Shown here piece by piece: positions 1 to 9,800 of a stretch of 64,000 nucleotides of DNA. Every line of letters starts with the position of its first letter. Within the stretch, counting starts at the first letter, position 1. Made by a program: the position numbers and the translations under genes. The notes below the pieces were generated by a model. The model made no database searches. It was not told the DNA's origin and worked only from the letters and a program-made list of their open reading frames with translations. Origin of the DNA: CAWULT01 sp963923455 (GTDB lineage Bacteria; Acidobacteriota; Vicinamibacteria; Vicinamibacterales; UBA2999); contig CAWULT010000010.1 of NCBI GenBank assembly GCA_963923455.1, positions 1 through 64,000 of the forward strand. Reading direction: 5' to 3'.

Positions 1-735
1 GCCGTCCACACCCCAGCTCAGCAGCCTGGCCATGTCGTCGGCCTCGTCCACCGTCCAGACCTCGACGGTGAGCCCGGCCCGATGCGCGTGCCGGACAAAT
101 CTGGGCGAGACGATCCGGGTGTCCCCGGCCAGCTCCGGCACCTGGTAGCGGGAATAGGCCGGGCGGCGCACCGGCCACCCCACCCACGACCGGTATACGG
201 CCATCCGGACCTCGGGCCGGCAGGCACTCGACATCATCTCGGGCAGCGCCTGCCGAGCCGCCCGCAGGCTGTCGGGCCACTCGCCCGCCGCGCACACCCG
301 GTCCGCCGCGCCCGTGGCACGTACGTCGGCCGCGACCCGGCGCCCGAGTTCGGGGTCGTCGGTCTTCATCTCGACGATGATCTGGCTGTCGCGATACCGC
401 TCCAGGACCTGGCGGAGCGTGGGGACGCCAATGCCCAGCCCACGAAATGGATGGCGGCCGTCACCGGCCGCGAAGGCCCAGCCGGCATCGACGCCGGCCA
501 GCGCGGCCGCCGTGCGCGCCGCCACCGGTCCGGTCGCGTCGGTGGTGCGATCCAGGGTCGCGTCGTGGCAGACCACGGGGACGCCATCGGCGGACAGGTG
601 CACGTCGCACTCCAGCCCGTCGGCGCCGGCGGCCAGGCCCAGGTCGAACGCGGCCAGGGTGTTCTCGGGGCCGATGGCGCAGCCGCCGCGGTGCGCGAAG
701 ACCAGCGGACGGCGGTCGGATGAGCCCTGTGACAT
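1..735 (-). CDS. Glycerophosphodiester phosphodiesterase (C-terminus beyond window)
   Basis: Hydrolyses glycerophosphodiesters to glycerol 3-phosphate and an alcohol. 245 codons are visible from ATG at 735 and the frame runs off the left edge, so the C-terminus is missing. The GDPD signature is clear: FAHRGG near residue 13, then PENT, then ECDVHLSADG and VVCHD, which supply the catalytic His pair and the metal-binding Glu/Asp residues. A later IVEMKTD matches the second metal-binding strand. No signal peptide is visible, so it is probably cytoplasmic. It is divergent from the MoxR-vWA operon. A TAGCAT box ends 8 bases before the start codon, consistent with a very short or absent leader. Confidence 0.9.
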   Translation of the reverse strand, partial: MSQGSSDRRPLVFAHRGGCAIGPENTLAAFDLGLAAGADGLECDVHLSADGVPVVCHDATLDRTTDATGPVAARTAAALAGVDAGWAFAAGDGRHPFRGLGIGVPTLRQVLERYRDSQIIVEMKTDDPELGRRVAADVRATGAADRVCAAGEWPDSLRAARQALPEMMSSACRPEVRMAVYRSWVGWPVRRPAYSRYQVPELAGDTRIVSPRFVRHAHRAGLTVEVWTVDEADDMARLLSWGVDG

Positions 736-835
736 GACCTTACATGCTAAGCCGGGCGCCGCCGTCGGGCCGTGCCATGCGGCGTTTCCCTGGAGCCGGC
801 CGCCCGAGCGGGTAGCCTGCGAGCGCCGGTGGGAC

Positions 836-841
836 TACGAT
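836..841 (+). promoter_or_regulatory. Candidate -10 box of a leaderless promoter
   Basis: TACGAT lies exactly 6 bases before the ATG at 848. With normal -10 spacing, transcription would start at or within a base or two of the start codon. No convincing -35 hexamer or Shine-Dalgarno sequence is seen. The same arrangement recurs upstream of folE and other genes in this window. Confidence 0.4.
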
Positions 842-847
842 TGCTGC

Positions 848-2365
848 ATGTCCACAGCTTCGACCATCTCGACGTTGGGCGACCTGCGGCGCGCCGTCGA
901 GCGCGGTGCCGTACCCCACCGCAGCGTGCACGAGGAAGTCCGCGAGAACCTGATCCGCCGCCTGCGTGCGGGCGGCCCGCTGTTCCCCGGCATCATCGGC
1001 TACGACGACACGGTCGTGCCGCAGGTGATCAACGCGTTGCTGTCGCAGCACCACTTCATCCTGCTGGGGCTGCGCGGCCAGGCGAAGACCCGGCTGCTGC
1101 GCGCCCTGGTGACGCTGCTCGACGACACGATTCCCGTCATGCCCGGGTGCGAGATCAACGACGATCCGCTGGCGCCGCTCTGCGCGGCCTGCCGCGCGCG
1201 CATCGCCGCCGAGGGTGACGCCACGCCGGTGACCTGGCTGTCGCGCGAGGCCCGCTACGTCGAGAAGCTGGCGACGCCTGACGTGACGATTGCCGACATG
1301 GTCGGCGACATCGATCCGATCAAGGCCGCCAAGTCGGGGCTGCAGCTCTCGAGCGAGCTGACGATGCACTACGGCCTGCTGCCCCGCGCCAATCGCGGCA
1401 TCTTCGCCATCAACGAGCTGCCGGACCTGGCCGGCAAGATCCAGGTCGGCCTGTTCAACATCCTGCAGGAAGGGGACGTGCAGATTAAGGGCTATCCCGT
1501 CCGCCTGCCGCTGGACGTCCTGATGGCCTTCACCGCCAACCCCGAGGACTACACGGCGCGCGGCAAGATCATCACCCCGCTCAAGGACCGCATCGGCTCC
1601 GAGATCCGCACCCACTACCCGTCCGGACGAGGCGAGGCGATGGCGATCACGGCCCAGGAGGCGTGGCTGGCGCGCGGCGGCTCGGCGCCCGGCGTCGAGG
1701 TGCCGGCGTTCGTCGCCGAGACGGTCGAGGAGATTGCGTTCCAGGCGCGGCAGGACCGCCGCATCGACAAGCGCAGCGGCGTCAGCCAGCGCCTGCCGAT
1801 CTCGGCGATGGAGAACGTCGTGTCGAACGCCGAGCGCCGGGCGCTGCTGGCCGGCGAAACGGTGGCCGTGCCGCGCATCAGCGACGTCTACGCGGCGCTG
1901 CCGTCCATGACCGGCAAGTTCGAGCTGGAGTACGAGGGCGAGCTGAAGGGCGCCGAAGCGGTCGCGCGCGAGCTCGTCCGGGCGGCGGTCGCGACGGTGG
2001 CCGACGGCTACCTGGCCCACCTCGACTCCCGCCGGGTGCTGGAGTGGTTCGACCTGGGGGGAAGCCTCCAGCTGGGCGACACGATGAGCGCGACCGAGGT
2101 GCTGGCGCACGCGCGCCAGGTGCAGGGGCTGGTGGAACTGGCGCACGAGGCCGGCATCCCGGACGATGCGGAGCCGCCGCTCGTGGCGTCGGGCGTCGAC
2201 TTCGTCCTCGAGGGCCTCTACGCGCTCAAGAAGATCAGCCGCAGCGAGGATCGCGGCTATCACGCCGCGGAGCCGGCGGCTCCCCGCCGCCCCGCGCGCG
2301 AGATGCCGGACGAAGGCGCGCGGATGCCATCGTCGTCGGGCAAGGGCAAGAAGTACTACAACTGA
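848..2365 (+). CDS. MoxR / magnesium-chelatase-like AAA+ ATPase
   Basis: 505-residue AAA+ ATPase of the MoxR/Mg-chelatase subunit I type, expected to work with the vWA protein encoded next as a metal-insertion or chaperone-like pair. Walker A is GLRGQAKT near residue 75. The Walker B position reads IFAINELPDL, with Asn where Asp is usual. Sensor 1 is FTANPEDYTARG and is followed by the arginine-finger segment PLKDRIGSEIRTHYP. A CEI...CAAC cluster near residue 100 could bind zinc. The frame is open far upstream, but ATG 848 is chosen because family similarity starts soon after it and a TACGAT box sits 6 bases before it. Substrate unknown. Confidence 0.85.
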   Translation: MSTASTISTLGDLRRAVERGAVPHRSVHEEVRENLIRRLRAGGPLFPGIIGYDDTVVPQVINALLSQHHFILLGLRGQAKTRLLRALVTLLDDTIPVMPGCEINDDPLAPLCAACRARIAAEGDATPVTWLSREARYVEKLATPDVTIADMVGDIDPIKAAKSGLQLSSELTMHYGLLPRANRGIFAINELPDLAGKIQVGLFNILQEGDVQIKGYPVRLPLDVLMAFTANPEDYTARGKIITPLKDRIGSEIRTHYPSGRGEAMAITAQEAWLARGGSAPGVEVPAFVAETVEEIAFQARQDRRIDKRSGVSQRLPISAMENVVSNAERRALLAGETVAVPRISDVYAALPSMTGKFELEYEGELKGAEAVARELVRAAVATVADGYLAHLDSRRVLEWFDLGGSLQLGDTMSATEVLAHARQVQGLVELAHEAGIPDDAEPPLVASGVDFVLEGLYALKKISRSEDRGYHAAEPAAPRRPAREMPDEGARMPSSSGKGKKYYN

Positions 2366-2395
2366 CGGTCTGCGCCGCGCGGGCAGGATGGCACC

Positions 2396-3667
2396 ATGAA
2401 GTTCCGGTACACCAAGTACACCGGGGATCTGCTGGACGAGATCGACCTCGAGGACCTCGTCTCGCGGCTGTCCGACCTGCTGCTGTCGAGCGGCTTCAGC
2501 AACCCGTGGGATCCCGGGGGGGGCGACGAGGATCGCACCATGCAGGCGCTGCACGACGCGATCCTCGAGGCGCTGTTCTCGGGCGGGGTGCTCTCGGACG
2601 AGGCGATGCAGCAGCTGCTCGGCGAGCCCGCCGACGGCGACCAGGATGCCGCGCGGCAGAAGCTCGAGGATCTGATCCAGCAGATCATCGAGCGCATGCT
2701 CGAGCAGGGCTTCGTCACGGCCGCGCCCGACCTCGACGGCGACCGGGCCGACCGCGAGGGTGCGGGCGACCGGGACGCGGGAGCGGTCACCTTCGAGGTG
2801 ACGGACAAGGCCCTCGACTTCCTCGGCTACCGCGTACTGCGCGACCTGCTGGGCTCGGTGGGCCGCAGCAGCGCGGGGCGCCACGACACGCGCCACCTCA
2901 GCACGGGCGTCGAGGCGATCGCGGCATCGAAGCCCTACGAGTTCGGCGACACCATCAACATCGACCCGAGCGGCACCATCCTCAACGCCGTGCAGCGGCT
3001 GCACGCAGCGGGCGGTGCGGGCACGGAGGGCGGGATCGACGTCGACTACGCCGACCTGATGGTGGCGCAGAGCGAATACCAGAGCTCGTGCGCGACGGTG
3101 ATCATGCTCGACTGCAGCCACAGCATGATCCTCTACGGCGAGGACCGCTTCACGCCGGCCAAGCGGGTGGCGCTCGCCCTGTCGCACCTGATCCGCACGC
3201 AGTACCCGGGTGACTCCCTGCACGCGGTGCTGTTCCACGATTCGGCGGAGGAGATCCCGCTCAAGCAGCTCGGGCGCGTGCGCGTCGGGCCGTACTACAC
3301 GAACACCCGCGAGGGCCTGCGCCTGGCGCGCCGCATCCTCGAGCGCCAGAAGAAGGACATGCGGCAGATCGTGATGATCACCGACGGGAAGCCCTCGGCG
3401 CTGACGCGCCCCGACGGCCAGATCTACAAGAACGCGTTCGGCCTCGACCCGTACATCGTGTCCGAGACGTTCGCCGAAGTGAACGCCTGCCAGAAGGCCG
3501 GCATCATGATCAACACCTTCATGCTGGCCCGCGACCACGACCTCGTCGCCTTCGTCCGCCGGGTCGCCTCGATCTGCCGGGGCAAGGCCTACTTCACCAC
3601 CCCGTACACCCTGGGCCAGTACGTCCTGATGGACTACATGGACCGCAAGACGAAGACGATTCACTGA
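2396..3667 (+). CDS. von Willebrand factor A domain protein, partner of the MoxR-like ATPase
   Basis: 423 residues. The C-terminal half is a vWA domain with an intact MIDAS: DCSHS near residue 240, a Thr in the TNTREGL loop, and ITDGKPS. This corresponds to the BchD/CoxE-like partner of a MoxR ATPase. The N-terminal half is acidic and helical with no recognised domain. It starts 30 bases after the ATPase stop and is followed one base later by the Lon-domain gene, so the three form an operon. It probably binds a divalent metal and couples ATPase activity to a client protein. A run of 8 G at 2516-2523 lies in frame early in the gene. Confidence 0.85.
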   Translation: MKFRYTKYTGDLLDEIDLEDLVSRLSDLLLSSGFSNPWDPGGGDEDRTMQALHDAILEALFSGGVLSDEAMQQLLGEPADGDQDAARQKLEDLIQQIIERMLEQGFVTAAPDLDGDRADREGAGDRDAGAVTFEVTDKALDFLGYRVLRDLLGSVGRSSAGRHDTRHLSTGVEAIAASKPYEFGDTINIDPSGTILNAVQRLHAAGGAGTEGGIDVDYADLMVAQSEYQSSCATVIMLDCSHSMILYGEDRFTPAKRVALALSHLIRTQYPGDSLHAVLFHDSAEEIPLKQLGRVRVGPYYTNTREGLRLARRILERQKKDMRQIVMITDGKPSALTRPDGQIYKNAFGLDPYIVSETFAEVNACQKAGIMINTFMLARDHDLVAFVRRVASICRGKAYFTTPYTLGQYVLMDYMDRKTKTIH

Positions 3668-3668
3668 C

Positions 3669-4310
3669 GTGCTGCCGCCGACGATTCCGATCTTCCCGCT
3701 GCCGAACGCCGTTCTGTTTCCGAACGTCTTCCTGCCGCTCCACATCTTCGAGCCGCGGTACCGCGAGATGGTGTCGGACGCGCTGGCCGGCGATCGCATC
3801 ATCGGGATGGTGCTGCTGCAGCCGGGCTACCAGGCCAACTACGAGGGTCGGCCGGCCGTCTACCCGGTGGGCTGCGCGGGCGTGATCACGCACTCGGAGG
3901 CCCTGCCAGACGGGCGCTTCAACATCGTGCTCCGGGGCCTCGAGAAGTTCCACGTCACGGGCGAGGACGAGAGCCGAGCCTACCGCCTGGCGCACGTCGA
4001 GGCCCTGCCCGAGCCGACGACCGACGACGACCGTGCCCAGCTCCGCCGCCAGAGGCTGCGCCTCGAGGCGCTGCTCGTGGCCGCCGCGGAACGCTCGAGC
4101 GGCGAGCCGCGCTTCCCGTTCCCGTCCGCGGTGTCCGACGAGGACCTCGTCAACGCGCTGGCGCAGTACATGGCGTTCGAGCCGATCGAGCGCCAGGCCC
4201 TGCTCGAACGCACGAGCATCCTGGCCCGCTGCCAGGGCCTGATCGAGCTGCTGGAATTCAAGACGATCCGCCCGCACGGCGCGCCCTGGACCGGCGGCGG
4301 CGTGCACTAG
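3669..4310 (+). CDS. Lon substrate-binding (N-terminal) domain protein
   Basis: 213-residue stand-alone LON N-domain protein. The typical opening is present (IPIFPLPNAVLFPNVFLPLH, then IFEPRYREMV), followed by the conserved GCAG...  and RGLEKF segments. There is no ATPase or Ser-Lys protease domain, so it is not a protease; this class is thought to bind peptides or protein clients. The GTG start at 3669 follows the vWA stop after a single base, giving translational coupling. Its place in the MoxR-vWA operon suggests a role in client recognition or quality control (inference). It converges with ypdA. Confidence 0.85.
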   Translation: MLPPTIPIFPLPNAVLFPNVFLPLHIFEPRYREMVSDALAGDRIIGMVLLQPGYQANYEGRPAVYPVGCAGVITHSEALPDGRFNIVLRGLEKFHVTGEDESRAYRLAHVEALPEPTTDDDRAQLRRQRLRLEALLVAAAERSSGEPRFPFPSAVSDEDLVNALAQYMAFEPIERQALLERTSILARCQGLIELLEFKTIRPHGAPWTGGGVH

Positions 4311-4348
4311 CCGGGGAGCGACGGACTCGCGTCCGGCCCGGCGTCCGT

Positions 4349-5353
4349 TCAGTCGCGGTCGCGCAGCCGCGCGGCCAGCGTCTCGACGATCCGGCCGCCG
4401 TGAAACCGGCCGTTCTCGATGAAGATGTTGCCCGTGTGACGTCCGGCGATGGCGCCGCCGGCCACGAACAGGTTGGGCACGTTCGTCTCGAAGGTGTCGG
4501 GATGGAGCGTGGGCGCCAGCGTCTGCCCGTCGCACTGGATGCCCGCCCGGCGCATCAGGTCCACGTCCGGCGTATAGCCGGTCAACAGCAGCACGCCCTC
4601 GGCCGGCAGTTCCTCGCGCCCGGCGGGCCCTTCGACCACGACGTGTGAGGGCCGGATCTCGACGACGCGCGTCTCGAATCGGGCCGGAATCGCCCCCTCC
4701 TTGATCCGGTTCTCGATGTCGGGACGTACCCAGTACTTGATGGTGTCGCCGAGCGCGGCGTGCCGGTGCACGAGCGTCACGTGGGCGCCGGCGCGGTACA
4801 GCTCGAGGGCCGCCTCGGCCGCGGAATTCCTGCCACCCACCACGACGACGCGCTGCCGGTAGTACGGATGCGCCTCGCCGTAGTAGTGGGCCACGTGCGG
4901 CAGGTCCTCGCCGGGCACGCCCAGGCGGTTCGGCCGGTCGTAGTAGCCGATGGCGAGCACCACGGCCCTGGCCATCCGCGCGCGGGTCATGCCGTTGCGG
5001 CCGCGCGTCGTCACCGCGAACACGGCTTCGCCGTCGCGAAAGACCTCGCGCTCGATCTCGAGCACCTCTTCCTGGCAGGCGATCGCCAGCTGGTAGGTGT
5101 CCACGACGCGCCGGTAGTAGCGCAGCGCCTCGAGGCGGGTGGGCTTCTCGTACGGGGTGACGAGCGGCAGGCCGCCGATCTCGAGCAGCTCCGGCGTGGT
5201 GAAGAACACCATGTGCACCGGAAAGCGGTAGATCGAGTTGACGAGCACCCCCTTCTCCACGACGGAGAAGTCGAGCCCGTGCTGGCGCGCGGCGATCGCC
5301 GTGGCCAGGCCGGCCGGTCCGGCCCCCACGATCAGGAGGTCACGAACCGACAT
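4349..5353 (-). CDS. ypdA: YpdA-family FAD/NAD(P)-dependent reductase (putative bacillithiol-disulfide reductase)
   Basis: 334-residue flavoprotein. The FAD motif is IVGAGPAGLATAIAARQHG at the N-terminus; the second dinucleotide motif VVVVGGRNSAAEAALELY lies near residue 165. There is no CxxC thioredoxin-reductase redox pair, as in YpdA/Bdr. The conserved early segment NSIYRFPVHMVFFTTPELLE is typical of that family. YpdA is linked to reduction of bacillithiol disulfide where bacillithiol is made; that substrate here is inference. Its ATG directly abuts the gltD TAG stop, so it is the last gene of the gltB-gltD-ypdA operon and could share NADPH supply with it. Confidence 0.85.
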   Translation of the reverse strand: MSVRDLLIVGAGPAGLATAIAARQHGLDFSVVEKGVLVNSIYRFPVHMVFFTTPELLEIGGLPLVTPYEKPTRLEALRYYRRVVDTYQLAIACQEEVLEIEREVFRDGEAVFAVTTRGRNGMTRARMARAVVLAIGYYDRPNRLGVPGEDLPHVAHYYGEAHPYYRQRVVVVGGRNSAAEAALELYRAGAHVTLVHRHAALGDTIKYWVRPDIENRIKEGAIPARFETRVVEIRPSHVVVEGPAGREELPAEGVLLLTGYTPDVDLMRRAGIQCDGQTLAPTLHPDTFETNVPNLFVAGGAIAGRHTGNIFIENGRFHGGRIVETLAARLRDRD

Positions 5354-6802
5354 CTACTGGAGCGGCGCGGGCAGCTGTGACTCGCCCATCAGATACTGAT
5401 CGATCGCACGCGCCGCGCTGCGGCCCTCGGCGATCGCCCAGACGATGAGCGACTGTCCGCGCTGCATGTCCCCGGCGGTGAACACGCCGGGCACGCTGGT
5501 CATCCACCGTCCGTCGCGCGCCACGTTGCCGCGGTCGGTGCGGGACACGCCCAGGTCGTCGAGCAGGGGCCCCTTCTCGGGCCCGACGAAGCCCATCGCC
5601 AGCAGCACCAGGTCCGCCGGCAGTTCGAATTCGCTCTCGGGCACCGGCACGAAGGACACCTTGCCGTCCTTCTTCACCATCTCGACCTTCACCGCGTGCA
5701 GCGCCTTGACGCGGCCGAACTCGTCGCCGCTGAACCGCTGCGTCGACACCGCGAACAGCCGCTCGCCGCCCTCTTCGTGCGCCGACGAGACCCGGAAGAC
5801 CACCGGGTACTGCGGCCACGGGTTGTCCGCCGCCCGCGCCTCGGGGGGCATCGGCATCAGCTCGAGCTGGTGCACCGACCTGGCGCCCTGCCGGTGTGCG
5901 GTGCCGAGGCAGTCGGCGCCGGTGTCGCCGCCGCCGATGATGATCACGTGCTTGTCCTGCGCCGAGATGAAGTCCGCGTCGGCAATCGCGTCGCCCTCGC
6001 ACCTCCGGTTCTGCAGCGTCAGGTAGTCCATCGCGAAGTGGATGCCCCTGAGCTCGCGCCCCGGCACCGGCAGGTCGCGCGGCTGTCCCGCGCCGCCCGC
6101 CAGCAGCACGGCGTCGAAATCGGAGCGGAGCCGCGACGCGGGCATGTCCACGCCGACGTTGACACCGGGCCGGAACACCACGCCCTCGGCCTCGAGCAGC
6201 GCCAGCCGCCTGTCGAGGACGCGCTTCTCCATCTTGAATTCCGGGATGCCGTAGCGCAGCAGGCCGCCGATGCGGTCCGACTTCTCGAACACGGTCACCG
6301 AGTGCCCCGCGCGGTTCAGCTGATCCGCGGCCGCCAGGCCCGCCGGTCCCGAGCCGACGATCGCCACCTTCTTCCAGGTCCGCGTGGACGGCGGGTTGGC
6401 CGTCACCCAGCCCTCGGAGAAGGCGCGGTCGATGATCGTGGCCTCGATCGACTTGATCGTGACCGGGTCGTCGTTGATGCCGAGCACGCACGCGCCCTCG
6501 CAGGGCGCCGGGCACAGTTTGCCCGTGAACTCCGGGAAGTTGTTGGTCGCGTGCAGCCGGTCGATCGCCGCGCGCCAGCGGTCCCGGTAGACCAGGTCGT
6601 TCCAGTCGGGAATCAGGTTGCCGAGCGGACAGCCCTGATGACAGAACGGAATCCCGCAGTCCATACAGCGGGCGCCCTGCGCCTCGAGCTCGCCGGTCGG
6701 GTACGGCAGGTAGACCTCCTGCCAGTCCCGCAGACGTTCCTCGACGGGCCGCGACGGATGCTTCTTCCGCCGGATCTCGATGAAGCCAGTGACCTTACCC
6801 AT
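5354..6802 (-). CDS. gltD: Glutamate synthase (NADPH) small subunit
   Basis: 482 residues. It passes electrons from NADPH through FAD and Fe-S clusters to the large subunit. The N-terminal cysteine clusters are visible (CMDCGIPFCHQGCPLGN and CPAPCEGACVLGI), then the FAD motif AIVGSGPAGLAAADQL near residue 145, then the NADPH motif IIIGGGDTGADCLGTA near residue 285. ATG 6802 is preferred over a start 18 bases upstream because MGKVTGF is the usual family N-terminus and it gives an 8-base overlap with gltB (ATGGGTAA). It is directly followed by ypdA. Confidence 0.95.
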   Translation of the reverse strand: MGKVTGFIEIRRKKHPSRPVEERLRDWQEVYLPYPTGELEAQGARCMDCGIPFCHQGCPLGNLIPDWNDLVYRDRWRAAIDRLHATNNFPEFTGKLCPAPCEGACVLGINDDPVTIKSIEATIIDRAFSEGWVTANPPSTRTWKKVAIVGSGPAGLAAADQLNRAGHSVTVFEKSDRIGGLLRYGIPEFKMEKRVLDRRLALLEAEGVVFRPGVNVGVDMPASRLRSDFDAVLLAGGAGQPRDLPVPGRELRGIHFAMDYLTLQNRRCEGDAIADADFISAQDKHVIIIGGGDTGADCLGTAHRQGARSVHQLELMPMPPEARAADNPWPQYPVVFRVSSAHEEGGERLFAVSTQRFSGDEFGRVKALHAVKVEMVKKDGKVSFVPVPESEFELPADLVLLAMGFVGPEKGPLLDDLGVSRTDRGNVARDGRWMTSVPGVFTAGDMQRGQSLIVWAIAEGRSAARAIDQYLMGESQLPAPLQ

Positions 6803-9800
6803 GGGCCTGCACCCCCTCACGGGACGCCCGGGCCTTGGGCTCCGCCCCCGCCATCACCACGGCCTCCTCCGCCACCCGCCGCTTGGCCTGCTCCGCCAGC
6901 GCCCGTTTGTACTCCCGTGGCATCACCTTGACCAGCTTCCGCTGTAGCGCGTCCCAGTCGCCCATCAGCCGCTCCGCGTGCGTGCTGCCGGTGGCCGCGA
7001 TGTGGCGCATGATCGCGTTCTGCACGAGGTCGACCTCGTCCGCGTCGATGAGCGACTCCAGATCCACCATCTCGCGGTTGCAGCGGCGGGCGAAATCGCC
7101 GTCCTCGTCGAGCACGTAGGCGACGCCGCCGCTCATGCCGGCGGCGAAGTTGCGGCCGGTCCGGCCGAGCACGATGACCCGTCCGCCCGTCATGTACTCG
7201 CAGCCGTGGTCGCCCACCCCCTCGACCACCACGGTGGCACCGCTGTTGCGGACGCAGAAGCGCTCGCCCGCGACGCCGCGCACGTACCCCTCGCCGCTGG
7301 TGGCGCCGTAGAACGCCACGTTGCCGACGATGATGTTCTCCTCGGCCTTGAAGGGCGACTGCGGCGGCGGGAACACCGCGATCCGGCCGCCCGACAGCCC
7401 CTTGCCCAGGCCGTCGTTGGCGTCGCCCACGAGCGTCATCGACACGCCGCGCGGCACGAACGCGCCGAAGCTCTGGCCGGCCGACCCGTTGAACGTGATG
7501 CGGATGGTGTCGTGCGGCAGGCCCTCGCCGCCGTACCGCTTCGTCACCTCGTACCCGAGCATCGTGCCCACCGTCCGATCCGAGTTGTGGATCTGGATGT
7601 CGAACTCCACCGGCGAGCGGGAGTCGAGCGCCGGGCGGCACTTCTCGATCAGCAGGTTGTCGAGCGCGCCCTCGAGCTCGTGGTCCTGCGCGCGCACGCG
7701 ACGGCGCGCCACCGACGCCGGCAGTTCCGGCTGGTGCAGCAGCGGCGTCAGGTCGAGCCCCTTCGCCTTCCAGTGGTTCACCGCCGGCTCGAAGTCGAGG
7801 CAGTCGGCGCGGCCGATCATGTCGTCGAGGTCGCGGAAGCCGAGCTCCGCCATCAGCTCGCGGACTTCCTCGGCGATGAAGTAGAAGAAGTTCTCGACGA
7901 ACTCGGGCGTGCCGCTGAACTTGGCCCGCAGCTGCGGGTCCTGCGTCGCGATGCCCACCGGGCAGGTGTTCAGGTGGCAGACGCGCATCATGATGCAGCC
8001 CATCACGACGAGCGGCGCGGTCGCGAAACCGAACTCCTCGGCCCCGAGCAGCGCGCCAATCACGACGTCACGGCCCGTCTTCATCTGTCCGTCGACCTGC
8101 ACGATGATCCGGTCGCGCAGCTTGTTCAGCACCAGCACCTGCTGCGTCTCGGCCAGGCCGAGTTCCCACGGCATGCCGGCGTGCTTCAGGCTGGTCAGCG
8201 GCGACGCGCCGGTGCCGCCGTCGTGGCCGGAGATCAGCACGACGTCCGAGTGCGCCTTCGCCACGCCGGCCGCCACGGTGCCCACGCCGCCCTCGGCGAC
8301 GAGCTTCACCGAGATCCGCGCCGCGGGGTTCGAGTTCTTCAGGTCGAAGATGAGCTGCGCCAGGTCCTCGATCGAGTAGATGTCGTGGTGCGGCGGCGGC
8401 GAGATCAGGCCCACGCCCGGCGTCGAGTGCCGCGTCTTCGCGATCCACGGGTACACCTTGTGCCCGGGCAGCTGGCCGCCCTCACCGGGCTTGGCGCCCT
8501 GCGCCATCTTGATCTGCAGTTCCTCGGCGCTGACCAGGTACTCGCTCGTCACGCCGAAGCGGCCAGAGGCCACCTGCTTGATCTTGCTGCGCCTGGAGTC
8601 GCCGTTGGCCATCGGCAGGAAGCGTTCCGGGTCTTCTCCGCCCTCGCCGGTGTTCGAGCGGCCGCCGATCCGATTCATCGCGATCGCCAGCGTCTCGTGC
8701 GCCTCCTGGCTGATCGAGCCGTACGACATCGCGCCGGTCGCGAACCGCTTGACGATCGACGAGGCCGGCTCGACGAGCTCGAGGGGAATGGGCTGGCCGG
8801 CCGGCTTGAAGCGGAACAGTCCGCGCAGCGTCGCCCGGTGTTCGTTCTGCTGGTCGACCGCGCGGGTGTAGTCCTTGAAAATCTTGTACTGCCCTGAGCG
8901 GGTGGCGTGCTGCAGCTTGAACACGGTGTCGGGGTTGAACAGGTGGAACTCCCCGTCGCGTCGCCACTGGTACTCGCCGCCCGGTTCGAGCTCCTGCGGA
9001 CGCACCGGCTGCCGGCCGAACGCGTGCGCATGCCGCCGCCGCACTTCTTCGGCGATCACGTCGATGCCGACGCCCCCGACCCGCGAGGTCGTGTGCGTGA
9101 AGTACCGATCGATGAAGGCCTGCTCGAGCCCCAGGGCCTCGAAGATCTGCGCCGCGCAGTAGCTCTGCAGCGTCGAGATCCCCATCTTGGACATCACCTT
9201 CAGGATGCCCTTGTTGAGCGCCTTGATGTAGTGCTGGATGGCCTTGTCGCGATCGATGCCGGGCAGCATGCCCGACCGGATCATGTCGTCGATCGACTCG
9301 AACGCGACGTACGGGTTGACCACGCCGGCGCCGTAGCCGAGCAGCAGTGAGACGTGGTGCACTTCGCGCGCGTCGCCCGACTCGACCACGAGCGCACAGC
9401 GCGTGCGCGTGCCCTCGCGCACCAGGTGATGGTGCACGCCCGCCGTGGCCAGCAGGCTCGGAATCGGCGCCTGCTTCGGCCCCACGCCCCGGTCGGACAG
9501 GATCAGGATGTCGAAGCCGGCCTTGACCGCCTCACTCGCGCGCCGGCACAGATCGTCCATCGCCCGCGTCAGGCCCGCGCCGCCGCTTTCGGCGTCGAAC
9601 AGCATCGACAGCGTCGTCGAACGGAACGGGACGTCAGGCGGCAGGTGGCGCAGCTTGGCCACGTGCTCGTTGTGGATGATCGGGTACTTGATGTGGATCT
9701 GCCGGCACGACTCGGGCTCGGGCTCGAACAGGTTGCGCTCGGGCCCGATCGTCGACGCCATCGACGTCACCAGCTCCTCGCGGATCGCGTCGAGGGGCGG

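Noticed and set aside
740..3802. 1020-codon open frame on the minus strand across the MoxR-vWA operon
   Set aside because: It is antisense to three well-supported genes, has Arg/Ala/His/Gln-rich low-information composition and no domain. It is a shadow of high-GC third codon positions.
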